From Hybos culiciformis (taxonomy: Eukaryota > Arthropoda > Insecta > Diptera > Hybotidae): 64,000 nt of DNA. Location: positions 64,118,108-64,182,107 of the forward strand of contig OZ023273.1 in the NCBI GenBank assembly GCA_964007475.1, written 5' to 3'. The notes below the pieces were generated by a model. The model ran no database searches. It saw nothing but the letters and a program-made list of their open reading frames with translations, and was not told where the DNA came from. Below are positions 28,738 through 42,200 of the stretch, piece after piece. Position 1 is the stretch's first letter, and each line of letters begins with the position of its first letter. Both the position numbers and the translations under genes were made by a program.

Positions 28738-29437
28738 GGGGGTATTCTGGTCTAGAGGCACGACTTTAATGCAATTTTTGAAGTGCTGTAAAAAAAACCA
28801 ATCAATATTTTTACTATTCATTTTTTTATAGGATATTTATTAATGTTTTAAGAATACAATAAAAAAAAAAAAAAGTAAAAAATTCAAAATTCAAAGAGTT
28901 CGCAGCTGATGAAATGGGGGCTCTCAAAAAGCTGGCACGTGATCATTCCCACGATTCAGCCCTTCTGGCAATTTGAAAAAAAAAAAAAACAAAAACGATT
29001 ATTAATCTATCATTCGAAGAGTACAAAAAAAAATTTTTTTTAACAAAATGGGGACTACTTAAAAAAAAAAATTGCACCACTTTTTTTTAGTTTTTTGAAA
29101 ATTTTTCAAAATAGTAAGCGTTAAAATTTTGGGATGAGGATAGTTCATGCGATAGAAAAGCCTATGAAGAAGACCTCTACAAAATTTTAAGTAAATCGGT
29201 TCAGTAGGACTTAAGTTATCATTGGAATCGTTTTAAAAAAGACAGTTTTGAGTAAAACGCGTTTAAAGTTTCACGTAAAGTTTCTCGCAGTAAAAATGAT
29301 ATTTTAGTAAAACAGCCTCCGCAAATAATTTGAATTTTCTAAAATCCTATTAAAAATATGTTCTTAAAGGGTTAAACTATGAAAATATGAAAAAAAAAAA
29401 AAATTATTTTTTCAAATTTCTAGACCAGAATACCGCC
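28738..29437. mobile_element. Non-autonomous DNA element (about 700 bp), GGTATTCTGGTCTAGA ends
   Basis: Left end GGGGGTATTCTGGTCTAGA, right end in reverse complement GGCGGTATTCTGGTCTAGA. The interior is less AT-rich in places (28895-28975 and 29130-29290). The flanks GTCAA and TTAAG do not give a clean target duplication. No transposase is seen. Confidence 0.78.
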
Positions 29438-32400
29438 TTAAGTTTTTAGTTTTATTCTAAAATTTACTTAAATTATTAAAATTTTGACATAAACTCTAAG
29501 TCTAGATAGAGACAAATGTTAGACAACTTAATTATTTATTTAGAGGAAATCAAATTTAATAATTTTCCGCACTCACAATAATTATCCCAAGAAAGGAGAA
29601 AACAAAATAATTTCGCAATAATATTTTTGCTCATTTAACATTTACTCAATGAGCTTTAAGTAATAATTCCTTAAATCTTTCTAATTTGAAATTTATTTGT
29701 TTTACTTGATCATTCAACACGCATTATCCATTAAAAATTATACATGACATAATATGAAAATAAACTATTTCATATATATTATTTTCTGTAGAAAATTCTG
29801 AAAAATTCTTATAAATTTATATTATTATCATTAATGCCAGCAGGATTAATAATCTTTCTGTCATGTAAGAAATACCTACATACATATACAATATACTTAT
29901 TATATTATGTAGATACATGATACAAATATAATACATACATTAACATATGAATTATATATTTTCATTATACGAATTTTAATATATTCTTATATGAAAAATG
30001 AGGACAAATTACTTAAAACCATCAGAGGATATTTCCTACTATGCATACTAGCATCAAAATCCTATAAATCAAAAGAAAAATAATAATATGAAATTCTTTT
30101 TTTGTACAAAAAAAACTTTATCATTAACATTATTATAACAATTTTTATTGCGAAAATATTGTAGGTTTGTTTTATTCAATTCTTTCTCGAGTTTTTTTCA
30201 CACTATCAAGACAGGCCTGTGCTAGGTATATGATTACGAAGAAAGAGGCAATTGCGTAAAATTTTAAATTACATTTTTTAATGTTTTAAATATAAACGTT
30301 TGAACATCCTTGCGTTTCTGATAAAAACTTTTTTTTTTGCCGAAAAATTCAAAGTAAAATTTAAAGTACCATTAAATATGTATTCAAATTTGAAAACGCA
30401 ATTTGGTTAATAAACAGAATTATAGTGTCTTAAAAGAAAGGCTTGAAAATCGACCGTTCGCACAAAATGTATCATATGTTTACATATTTAGCTCTGACAT
30501 CTAAAGAATTTTAAGTAATGTTGAAGATAAACTCAAAGTTACATGTTTAGGGCCGAATCATGTTTAACAACAGGTCATTAGATGCAATATATTTGTTGAT
30601 CGAAAACTAGGAATTAATTAAGTCACAAACTTACAAAGTTTCAATTAGAACCAACAAAATTGCAGTTTTTAAAAACTAAAAATTAATCAGTGACCTGTAG
30701 AGTGAACATTTTATTGCGATATAAATAATATAAGTGGTTTCTGTAACACATGAATATTATTACATCAATCAACTCATGAATGAAAACTCTTATAACAATA
30801 AGAATTATAAATGAAAAATTATTATTAACGTAAAACCATTTCAAGTAGAAAACAAAAATTCGAAACATTAAACAAAAATATTACTTCATGTGATAATTTG
30901 AATTAAAATGGAAAATTATATATAATTGAAAACATTCAGGGAGCACTTATACACGCCATTAATAATATTTTTTTAAACGTTCGTTAATTTAATTTAAATT
31001 ACAATATTATTTAAAAATTGTGAATTCAAAATAAAAAAATAATATCAGTCATGCATAATTTGAATTTTTTTTTTTTAATTTGCTAATATGAATTTTATTA
31101 ATATTAACATACTGCAGCGTTGTGGATTGATCAATATAGTCATAAAGCCAGCAAAATAAAAATTACGCATTTACTTGAACTTGTAAAAATGTATTTCAGG
31201 AAAATTGATAAATATTAAATACCTGCAATATGTTATATTTAAATGGCATATAATTTATTCTACCTGTATATTAACTATAATAAATGTTTAATATATACTT
31301 TTTTTTATCAGATTAAAGTAAGCTCAATTATACTATTTTATCTAACTAAAAACACATTTATTTCAATGTTAGTTTCAAGATTACCTTTATGAAACCCGTA
31401 TTTTTTGTTGTTAAACTTTTAATTTTTCGGTCTGCAATCTAGCTTTAGAGCCTAGTTAGTTAATTTGTTTTTTTTATTTGTATTGACAAATCCATTTTAA
31501 AGGTTATCCTACAGAGATTGTATATAGTATAAAATAACAAATTAAATAACAAAATCAACGTCTTTATGCTTTAAAAAGCCTTTCTTAGCATTATGTTAAT
31601 GTCCAAGACTACTTAAAATAAATTCTTTATTATTTTCATATTTACATATTTTTCACATTTTATCAAGTAACAAAAATTCAAAGCACATACATGGAATGAA
31701 TTTTATGTCACTCTTTAAAAAAATTATTTATCAATTATTTCAATAAAATATTTAATATCATTTAAACGCTAACATTAAATTATGTATGTACGTATTTCAA
31801 GGCTTCCCTAAGGGCCCGTTGTCACCATTAAAATATTTTTTCAAAAAGAAAAAAAATAAATAAATGAGAAAATATATATGTATGTAAATAATGTATGTAG
31901 TATGCATAGAGTAAAATAGACTTTGACATGGCAAAAAAAAAAAAAATTACAAAATTCTTAAATGACACATGTTTATAATGTTTATAATATGAAATGAATG
32001 GACTTTATGTTTCATTTAAAAATATTTACACAAGACATATTTTTCTATAAAAATGAGATCGCAAATATTATACATTACAAAGAAGCATACCACATATATG
32101 TAAATGTACATATAAAAATAAGAAAATAGGAAAAGAAAAATGTAAGGCTAAAAAACTCATAAGAATAAATATTTACAAGAAAAGGAAATTTATTTAGCAT
32201 TTTTATGTGCACATTTCATGAAAAAGTTATTGTGTTCCTTTTATTTTGACTTTCAAGAAGATGACCATTTTAGATTCTCTCTATGCAATATAATAATATA
32301 AAAAAATATTTTATACGAAAAGAACTAAAATGTATATAATACTAGAATACCCAATTATTTTTTTTAAAAGTAAGTGTATATTACACCGAACAGAAAAATT

Positions 32401-33017
32401 GTAAAATATAAATTTATCATCTTTGCGATAATGATGACAGCAATCTTTGAAATGATAAAAAAGCAGTAAAAATCTTACGACCTTTTAAATTTTATTATCA
32501 AAGAGAAATAGAATAATTGGTTGCAATATAAACCTCCTAGTCAGGCTAATGTTGCATTTATGAAATTGAAAGACTTCAAATTTTAATTTACATTTCAATG
32601 TTCAACCCATCCGAACTAAACAACTTATAATTGCTTTCAATATAATATAAAGCACTAATATCAAATATAGCCTAAAGTTAAATAATAAAATAAATATTAT
32701 GCATTTTCTATAACAATCGTTTATCAAATATATAATTTATAATTCCGTAAATTTGTTTTTTGTTAATAAACACAATTGGGCGTCATTACAATAAAAAATG
32801 TAATCTGTCTAAAAAAAGATTACAAATTTTATGACTACAATGTATTATTAATAAATCAAAAAATTATTTAACAAAGGATTCATTAAGCAGGTCATGTTGA
32901 AAAATAAACTATGACATGACAGCCCACTTTTGTTCCGTACTTTCAAAACAAATACTAAATTAGTAACAACAATAAAAATATTCTTAACAAGGATTAATTA
33001 AATACAAACTTCAACTA

Positions 33018-33110
33018 AAACCACGTCAGAAGTGATGATTTCGACTTCTATCTGGAATTTGTGTAAAATTTTTCAGTTACCCACTTAAATTAAGTGTTTG
33101 TGTTGTTTTA
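33018..33110 (+). repeat. Degenerate SINE-like segment related to 41630-41720
   Basis: ACCACGTCAG, then GATTTCGACTTCTATCT, AAATTTTTCAGTT and CCACTTAAATTAAGTG follow the same order as ACCACGACGTG, GGTTCGATCCCACCT, AATTTTTCAATTT and CCACTTGAATTAAGTG at 41630-41712. The B box is decayed here. Confidence 0.6.
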
Positions 33111-34968
33111 AACACTTACAAGTACTTAAGCTCATGCGAATAAAATTCAAGTTCGAATTATAGCAATCTTGGTATTTTAGCATAGTAATCACAAATAAGT
33201 TGTCATTTGTTTTCCTTTCTACTTTCATCCTCATTGGAGGTTTTATTTTTTCTGTGTTGTTCTTGTAAAATGAGAACTTTTTCTATAATGAAGTAAAAAT
33301 GAATATTATTACAATATTTATGTTGAATGAGAAATTTTTTGTTTTATTTCATTTTATTAACTATATACATATAATATTTCTTATTCTATTTTAAATTTCA
33401 AAAAACGATAGGAATAAAATATGACAACATTTCTATTCATTTTTATATCCTTTTATATTAAAATTTAATATGAAAAGAGTACTGTCAGAAATATTATGAT
33501 TTCTTTGTTATGAAAACGAGCTTATCTTTTATTTAAAGTTCACAACAATATTTGACATTTTAACATTTTGATATTTTTCCATTATTTGAATGAAAAAAAA
33601 AAAAAAATTTTTTGTTTTTTACCATCGATTACTTTATTTTTTAACCATCTTAAAGTAAAAAAAAATTGGTAAAATTTTCCATCAATTTCATTTAATTTTA
33701 TCAGTTTGTAAAGTATTTTGAGATTACGGTATTTAGAAGCTCTTCTGTCCGGTTTCTTGAAAATAGGAAAAAGTTACACAGGTCGCTTAAGTTGGAGATA
33801 TAAGAAAAAGCTACACAGGTCGCAGAAGTAAATTCTACAACGGCTACGGCGATTCTATTATCGCTTACCAAATTTATTATTTTACGCGAAAATCATTCCT
33901 AAATTTAAATACAAATTTTAATTTTCGTGATAATTTTCTTTTTTGATAGCTGCTGAAAAATAAGAAATTTTCTAATTTATAGCCAGGCGGCTTCTAACCG
34001 TGTTCGATTACAAGCACGGACTGAAGTTTAGAAATTCAAAAATAAATTGATTCATTCTTCTATAAATTATACGTTGGTTTTGCTTGGCTGCCCGTTAATG
34101 TTTACACATTCACATTAAAATTTTATTGATTGCTTAATAATTTAAACCTTTGACTTTGACAGCACATCGATCTAAGTCCCTTGTGATTTGTTTTTTATAA
34201 TCCGGTGAACTGAAAATTGTTTTTAATTTGATTTAAAAAAGTTTGTTATGTAGTTTCCAATTTGGATATTTGTATAAATCCTTCAATTTTATTTAAATAT
34301 TATCATGATTAAATTTCCATTATTTTTTTTTTTAAATACATATAACTTTAATTTCAAAAATAAAATGAATAGAATTAAAAAAATAATGCCAACTTTTTTT
34401 TTTTTTTCTATTTTCAGAAGTAAACTATTCAATGCACAATTTTGTTAAAAGATTTTTTAATGTTTTTAAAGAAATGGTATAAATTTATGCTCAACAAAGT
34501 GGAAATAAAAACTTTGAAAATCTGCAAACATAAAAATAGAAAAACAAAAATTTTATAATTTTTATTAAATATATTTATTTTTATACAGTTGAATTCATTC
34601 AGAATTTATTATTATATTACTATCATGGCTTGTATTCAATTTTTTGTTTTTCTGCATTCATTTAATATTAATTTTCATTTAGTTAGAAAGAAAAAAATTG
34701 TAAACATTGCAGTTTTCGCAAAAAAAAAAAAAAAAACAAAATGTGTGTACATTTTCATATTTTATAAAAATGATATTGCTTAAGTTTTTTAAATTTTTTG
34801 TTTTCTTAACAGCGATTTTAATTTTTTTTACAGGATACAGGATGCTTTTTTTATCGATGGGATTTTTTTTTTTTTTAATTAAGAGATATTTTTATTTATT
34901 TACTATCAATTTCTTTACACATTTTATCTAAAATACCTTTAAACGTTTAAACAATTATGTTTTATGTG

Positions 34969-35016
34969 GTTTAACAGTTTAACAGTTTTAGTTTAACAGT
35001 TTAACAGTTTAACTGT
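34969..35016. repeat. GTTTAACA tandem repeat
   Basis: Five copies of an 8-base unit, one with a TTTTA interruption. Confidence 0.85.
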
Positions 35017-35137
35017 CAATATTAGTATTTTTTGTTTGCCTAAGTAGGAAAAACCCTATTGTAACACAGAACTTTTTAAATAAAACATATAATTCTTTTT
35101 TTCTTAGTGATCAAATTTCAAATATCATCGCTGTAAT

Positions 35138-35243
35138 AGCTTCGCTACACTACAGTTTACCAACCACGAATTTCATGTTCTGTGTGGTACTTGGTTTGCC
35201 ATATAAAATTCATCGTTGGTAACCTGAAGTGTAGCGAAACTCG
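35138..35243. repeat. Foldback (hairpin) sequence, 106 bp
   Basis: AGCTTCGCTACACTACAGTT followed by TACCAACCACGAATTTCAT is matched by the reverse complement of the right half (AGTTTCGCTACACTTCAGGT, then TACCAACGATGAATTTTAT). It probably represents a tiny palindromic MITE about 1 kb upstream of the first arrestin exon. Confidence 0.82.
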
Positions 35244-36133
35244 AACATTATGTGCTCAAAATTTTCATTTTATAGCAATATATCTTATTGATCTTTATGA
35301 TATAATTTTGTTTATAGAATAATAAACTATGGAAAACCATAGTCAAAAATTTTAAAAATGTGGCGAAAAGTGAAATAACAACAGCTATAGCTTTAACATT
35401 AATGAAAATCCTATATTTTTTCTTTAAAAAATAATTGTATACTCAGCCAAAATTTCGATTTATATTAAATCAATTTATTTTTGTTTTAAATTAATTTTCA
35501 TGTAGTAATAATAACTAATTAAATGTTGGTTTTCTATCCGAATATGTATGTATAGTATAATTATTATTATTATAGCATATTATAGTTTTAATTGAAAGCA
35601 CACGGAAACGAATTCAATATAAAAAAATAATTTATAGAGACTTTCCCACAGATTCACTATAATGGATAAAATGGAATTGAAAATAAAATTTTACTTTAAA
35701 TAATAGTTTATTTATTTATTATTTTTTCTTTTAATTTAAGTATTTTCATTGGAAAATATTTTTCATTTGATCATCATTTTATATTATTCTTTTAAAAAAA
35801 TATATTTATATGTATTATTGTTATTATTATTTACTTTTTTATCGTTGTTTTCTTTATTATTTAATACAGCAGCGTTTTACTATACAAAAAAAAATAATAA
35901 AAATAAAATAAAATGAACAACAATATGGTTTTATTTCAGTTGAATTTTCATTGAGTTTTCAAAACGGAATTAATTTATTGAAGTACTGGAATAAAATAAA
36001 AAAAAAAAAATTCACGCAATAAAAAAGAAATTAAATTGCAAACAAAAAATAAAAAGGAACTCGAAATTAAACCGGAGCGAAATAAAAAAAAAAAAAAAAA
36101 ATTTATACATATAATACATATAACTTTAATTAA

Positions 36134-36291
36134 ATTGACATCGTGGATTCGAAAATTGGGAAGGATAGTACACATAACTATATTCCTAGTGATGATTTTG
36201 GTGAAGTTGCCGAACAAGATGATTCAAAGGAGAAGCTACGAAGAAGAAAACGAAAAGATAATCTTACAATGCAACGAATTGCATCAACAAG
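36134..36291 (+). CDS. Arrestin exon 1 (first traced), N-terminal extension and start
   Basis: The frame that splices into the arrestin core is open from 36134, just after a TAA, to the donor AG|GTAAAT at 36291/36292. The first in-frame Met is at 36269 and would give MQRIAST-R before IFKKTS, a start close to that of other arrestins. The 45 upstream codons also look coding: acidic (SDDFGEVAEQDD), then basic (KEKLRRRKRK), with less AT-biased codons than their surroundings. They contain no ATG, so if they are translated an upstream exon must splice in, for example at the AG near 36164 or 36169. No good pyrimidine tract precedes those sites. The exon leaves two bases (AG) that join A of exon 2 to make Arg. 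The exon identity is well supported by phase and the RxFKK junction; the true 5' boundary is open. Confidence 0.68.
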
Positions 36292-39200
36292 GTAAATAAT
36301 ATAGAATTAATAATGCAATATTAGAATTTTTTTTTTATTTTTACTGAAAATTTACATAATTCCACAGATTTCAGGGAATAATAAATTGTGTGAATTGTAA
36401 ATTTATATCTATACGAAATTTATATCGTATGATTAAGAGTTATTTTATGTTAAAAGTGACTAGATTTATATATTCTACAACATTCTCACTAGCATCATTG
36501 ACACCATCTTTAATTCTCTAATAGTTAAAAATTTATTCTCCTAAAATCGTAATTTTATTTCTATTAAATTATAGATATGTGACCTTAAACATATATAAAA
36601 GTAACAAAAAAACTAAAAAGGATTCTGATAAAAATTACTGTTTACCTCTTGTTTTATCCCAATATATATTTCTTTGAATTTTTATCCTTTTTTCACAATA
36701 ATAACATATATTAAATTCAAGTATGTATCGGTATAAATATAATTTTATTTCATCAATCATTTAATTAATCATAAATATGTACATACATTACATAGTACAT
36801 CATCATACATGATGTATTGTCATTAACAACACAAAGTATTAATAAAATTTAATAATAGAGCAATTGTGAAAATCCATTAATTAAAAGAAATATTTATACC
36901 GCACACCATATAATATTAATTTTAATCAATCATTTTAACAAAATATTTTTATAACAAAATCCATTCGCAATAAAGAATATTTTTTTTAAACATTTTTCTA
37001 AAACACTGTTCTGAAGCGGGGAGTCTTTAGCTGAAAGATGGTAAAAATTAAATGGTTTTAATAAAAACCTTAAATTATAGATATTTACCTGTTTTTATGA
37101 GATATAATTTTGAACTTTTAAAATAAGCTTTAATTCTTTTTCTTTTTGCAGTTTTTTTTATAAAAAAGATTTCTTACCTAATAATAAAAAATAAGTTTAA
37201 ATTTAAAAAATAAATTAAACTATTACTTTAATTTTTTTTTTACTTTTTAAATTATGCTTATCCTGGCCGATCCTGCCTTTTCTTGAACTATAATAATCAA
37301 ACTATATAATTAGTTTTTATTCGTCGTAAACATATAATAATTACTAATTAGTAGTAAAGAAAGACTTTAGATGGTAAGAATTACGTGTTTAATACATACT
37401 GAAAATAAACTTAATTTCCGATGGTAATAAAAATTAAGAAACTCATCTTGATTTTTGATGAACATTTCTGTAAGTAGGTAATTTACGTGTGTCTATTCCT
37501 ACCTTCAATTTATTTTAAAGCTTCATTATCCAATTGAACATTAGCAAAAATTAAAATTTATTTAATTGCTGAAAAATATTCTTAAATGAGTATGGAATAT
37601 TTTTATTCTAGAAACTGTTTTGGCAGAAACATTATTGTATTTTCATTGTAACACACTTTATATAGTATTTGATCCCAAAATTATTTTGGGCTTATCAATT
37701 CTTTTTATTTCAAATTTTCTACAATTAATGAATTTTTGATTAACCCATGAAGATCTATCTAAACTTTTATTACAGAAAAAAAAAATTGGAAATATTTAAA
37801 GCCGGGATCAAAAACCAAAATAAAATTCAAACCTGTCTTTTTGCACATACAAATATTTCCGAAATATTTCCCAATGAACTCTGTGATGTGAGTGGGCTAT
37901 TTTTTTTTTGAGGGGTTTCGACTATTTACTCGAAAACTTCAAGTATGGTATATTGCTAATTATAAAATGGTTTGAATAACATTATTAATACTTTGGTTTT
38001 GGTACTATACCATTTGACTAATCCTTTTTTAAAATTACATAATATCCATATAATTAATAAAAATATTCGTAGTAAGCCTAATTAAAACTTCTCAGAATAA
38101 TTTAAATAATGGATTATTATTATTTTTTTGCTTGTTTATTTTTTTTATATTTTTTAAAAATCAACAAATTAGATAAGATTATACATATACTATACAAACT
38201 TTAATTTTATATCCTTATTTACAAATTTGTTTACTACTTAAGTAAACACATATTTTGTTATCCTTTCGTCTATCTACATTTATAATATTCATTTTCTACA
38301 AAAAATAAAAAAAATAAATAAATTGTTTTATTTAAATTTCACGTTATCCTTTTAATCTAAAATTATTATATCTATAAAACAGTAAGAAAATAAAATTAAT
38401 AATTCCCTTTATCATAATAAAATTCTTTACACATTTTTAAAATGTTGTTTATCTTAGCACATAATTTGCATATTGAAGTTTTTTTTTTTGTTTTTTATTT
38501 TCATTTTCATCTTTATATAGAAAATAGAAAGATAAATAATATAATATATATTATAATAATAGTAAATAATTTAGTATAATAATATTATTATTCTGCTCCA
38601 TCGAAGTGAAAAACCATTTAAATGATGACAATAGAATGGCAATTAACATATTAATGAGATTTTCATTAGATACATTATAAATTAATGAATGAAAAAAAAT
38701 TTTATTTTTTTTTATTTTGAATGTTTTTATTTTGATATTAAATAATAGTTAAATAATTTAAAGTGAGCGTAATAAAAAATTTGAGAATATTTATTGAAGA
38801 TGAGAATTAAATTTATCAGTTTAATAAAACAGAAAAATTTTTTTAAAGATCATATTAAATTTTTTTAATTGCATCTTGGAAAATTGAAAATTATGTCAAA
38901 ATATAAAAGTAACCTACAGAGGGATTAAATTAATGCGTTTAGGAAAGCTCCCCACTTAAGGCCGTAAGTCTTAACAGTCAACTTTTGATATAATTGCATA
39001 TTTGGTACAGTGTGAATATTCTGGACCGTATCGGTTTGACATAATTTTTTTTTGAAAAATGTGTTTTCTGGCTCTAAAGGCAAATGTTTTAAAATAAAAA
39101 CAGAAAAACTTGAATAACTCTAAACTATCAAAATATAGTTACACCGTATGCTTAATAAGGCAGAATAATCATTGATATTAGTTCCAAATGCTTAATTGTG

Positions 39201-42200
39201 TTTAAATATGTATTGTAAGACTTGGATGAGGACCTTTGGTCAAGTCCCACATTCATCAAAACTCGATCAATTCTCTTTGCATCATAAATTGTAATAGAAT
39301 CTTCATAAATACATCTAAGAGAACACTTTTAGTTAAATCATTTCAATTTTTGAGTACATTATTTTTGACGACACATTAACAAAATATTCACTGATGCAAA
39401 AAATTATGATTATTGCATGCTTAGAAAATAATAAAAAATCAAAAGAATCATAATAATCAAAATAAAATACTTTGAAAAATTGTTTTTTAGCTAAATATCC
39501 GCAAATTCTTTTATAATAGTTTTAATGATTGACAAACTTGTTTCTCATTATTTTCAAGTATTATATATTTTGAATATTTATACTTGGCTATATGTTTTTG
39601 TGTTAAATTGGAATAAGAATTTCTGATAAAGATGTTGACGACCATCGAAACGTAGAATGTAACAGCAATAAACAAAAAAAAGGTATTCTGTTTGTAAAAT
39701 CGGTCTTTCCTTATTTCGAAGAGGAAATTTCTAATTTACATTAAAAATAAAAAAAAGGGTTAAATCTCTTAAAGGAATAATGTCAAAAATGAAAATTAAA
39801 ACCACTCATCTTTTCATCAATCTATTTAAACTTTCCGTTTTATTAACCAGGATACCATTAAGTTTTTGGCTTCTAGTTTTATATGAAAGTTTTGTTTTAT
39901 TTAAAAGATTAATGGGAAAGATATTCTAAAAGGTCAGAGAAATAATAATTTATTGCTTTTTTTTAGTACATTTTTTTTTCACCATTGAGACTTAAACATA
40001 ATATAAGATTTATTTATCTTTCTTTTTTCCAATTTTCTAAAAGTTTTTTTCACTTGGTCGTTCATTCTTTGGTATTATTTTAAATTAAAAATCATTTAGA
40101 ACATTTGTAATTTAGTAAAGCAAATTTACAAAACTGGCCTATTGATAATACATAATACCCAAATGTTTTCAATTTAACAAATGGTTGAACCTTTACTTTC
40201 TGGAAATAGAAATTCTTGTAGAGCCAATAAAGTTCCATTTTAGAAATACCAAGCATATCCCAATCGTTTCTAGTTTGAGTGAAACCTGACGCTAAATTTA
40301 TTAAGCATATTTGTTGCCCTTTAAAAATTATTCAGATATAATAATGTTCTTTTTATTTCATTGCATGTGGAACTTCGATTTGCAAAGCAAGGAACTTCGC
40401 AAAAAATTAGATACTGAAAGTCAAAAAAAGTTTAATGGAAAGTCAGAAACTAGCATTAAAGACTTCATAATTTTAATTAAAAACCAAATGAATAATTATA
40501 ATGCTTTTAAGAGGCGGTTATTTCATAATAAAATTTCAAATCCAAAATATAAATTTAAAAACAAAAAAAAATGTATGCTCATAAAATCTATAAACCATAA
40601 ATTGCACATAAATTAATTTTTAATTTTGATAAATTTTATTTATATTTGCAGAATTTTCAAAAAAACATCATCCAATTTGGTGCTAACGTTATATTTAAAC
40701 AAACGTGATTTAATATCGAAAAATGGTATTGTTGAACCGCTTAAGGGTGTCATTTATGTCGATCCAAAATTTATAGTTGACCACCAAAAAATCTACGGTC
40801 AATTGACGTTAACATTTAGGTAAATATCAATTTTGATTTTAATGTTTGTCATAAATATAAAATTTACAATTAAATTTATGTTCAAACTTTAAGTTGATAA
40901 AATTATAACAAATATGTAGTCACTAATATACTGGAAAAAACTTATTATGGATATTAAAGAAGGGATTCCAAAAAAAAAAAAAAATAAGTAGACCAATTGG
41001 ATAAGAAAGAAAGAAAGAAATTTTCCCGCACCACAAATCGATAAACTTTTTTTTTGTCTATAAATTTTGGAAAAAAAAAAACTTATAATGTTATATCACA
41101 TTCATAACTAGATAAACATATTTTTTTTTCTATAGAATTTGAAAATCAAAAAAAAAAAATCATTTAATATTAATGACTTCAATGTTTTTCTTTGATGAAC
41201 ATAAATTTTGTTGCTCTCAAAATAAGATGTTTTATGTTAATAAAAAAGTTAAGAACCATTGAAAATTTATGATTCTCTTCATTTTTGTTATCTTTATTTT
41301 TGTTTTTCTTCCGTCAGCTGTTTTTTTTTTTCACTTACTGAATTTGTTTACTTTTTTTTTTAGATATGGTCGAGAAGATGAAGAAGTAATGGGGCTAAAA
41401 TTTTGCAGTGAAGCAGTAATTGCTATTAAACAAATTTATCCAAAGATTAATAATGATGAAAATGATTTAAGTCTAATACAGGCAAGTAGAGTGATAAATC
41501 ATTTTAATATTATTTATTATGGGAATAATACATATATTGAAATTATTTTTTTATATTTATGTCAGCCGTCATTGTGGTATTGCCGTTGTGTGGTGTTAAG
41601 ATACACCCCCAACTCATTAATAATTAAAAACACCACGACGTGTTCATTCGTGGGTTCGATCCCACCTTAGGAAATTTTTGTCAATTTTTCAATTTGTCCA
41701 CTTGAATTAAGTGCTTCTACAGTTTGAAAAAAAAAAAAATAATAATAATAAGCTTCAGCAGGACACTATTCTGTTTTTTTTTTAAAGGATTTAGAAACTT
41801 TATTATTGCAAAATTACAGTTGCAATTAGTTTCGTTTGTAATTGTAATAAAGCCAATAATTTGTTTTTGAACTAAAGAATTTTCTTAAATCAATTTACTG
41901 ATCCTTTGACATCAAATTTATAATTAATTCTTGTTATTTTATACCACCACAAAGTGACTAACAAAGTTTGAAAAAATGTGTGGTTTTTCTTATTATCTTT
42001 TACTTTATTAAAATCCTTGTATAATTTAAAACCATAATATTAAAAACATGATTTATCCCTTTTCTGCTATGAATTCCTATGGTTTTATTCCAACAATTTT
42101 TACACAATATATTTTTTCTTTAGATCATATAAATAACATAAAAAGTTTTAAAAAGTTAATCTTAATTGTTTCTAACTTTTAAAATTGTCTTAACTATGTA

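Larger units (their letters stand above)
29438..35137. other. AT-rich stretch, no gene seen
   Basis: It contains a degenerate SINE-like segment (about 33018-33110) and a GTTTAACA tandem repeat (34969-35016), both listed. The patch 33730-34020 is less AT-rich and begins ACGGTATTTAGAAGC and ends GCTTCTAACCGTG, a possible decayed inverted repeat. Confidence 0.5.

Noticed and set aside
36036..36299. Lysine-rich frame with an ATG overlapping arrestin exon 1
   Set aside because: It is in a different frame; splicing it to exon 2 would destroy the arrestin frame.
39600..39700. GACGACCATCGAAACGTAGA, resembling the end of a retroelement reading frame
   Set aside because: No reverse transcriptase or endonuclease residues are readable upstream, so it is too little to call.
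40311..40616. 101-codon frame just upstream of arrestin exon 2
   Set aside because: No homology and no splice signals joining it to the gene; it lies in intron 1.
41482..41670. Continuation of the arrestin exon 3 open frame
   Set aside because: The frame runs into a SINE-like repeat. Homology stops at LSLIQ and resumes in exon 4.
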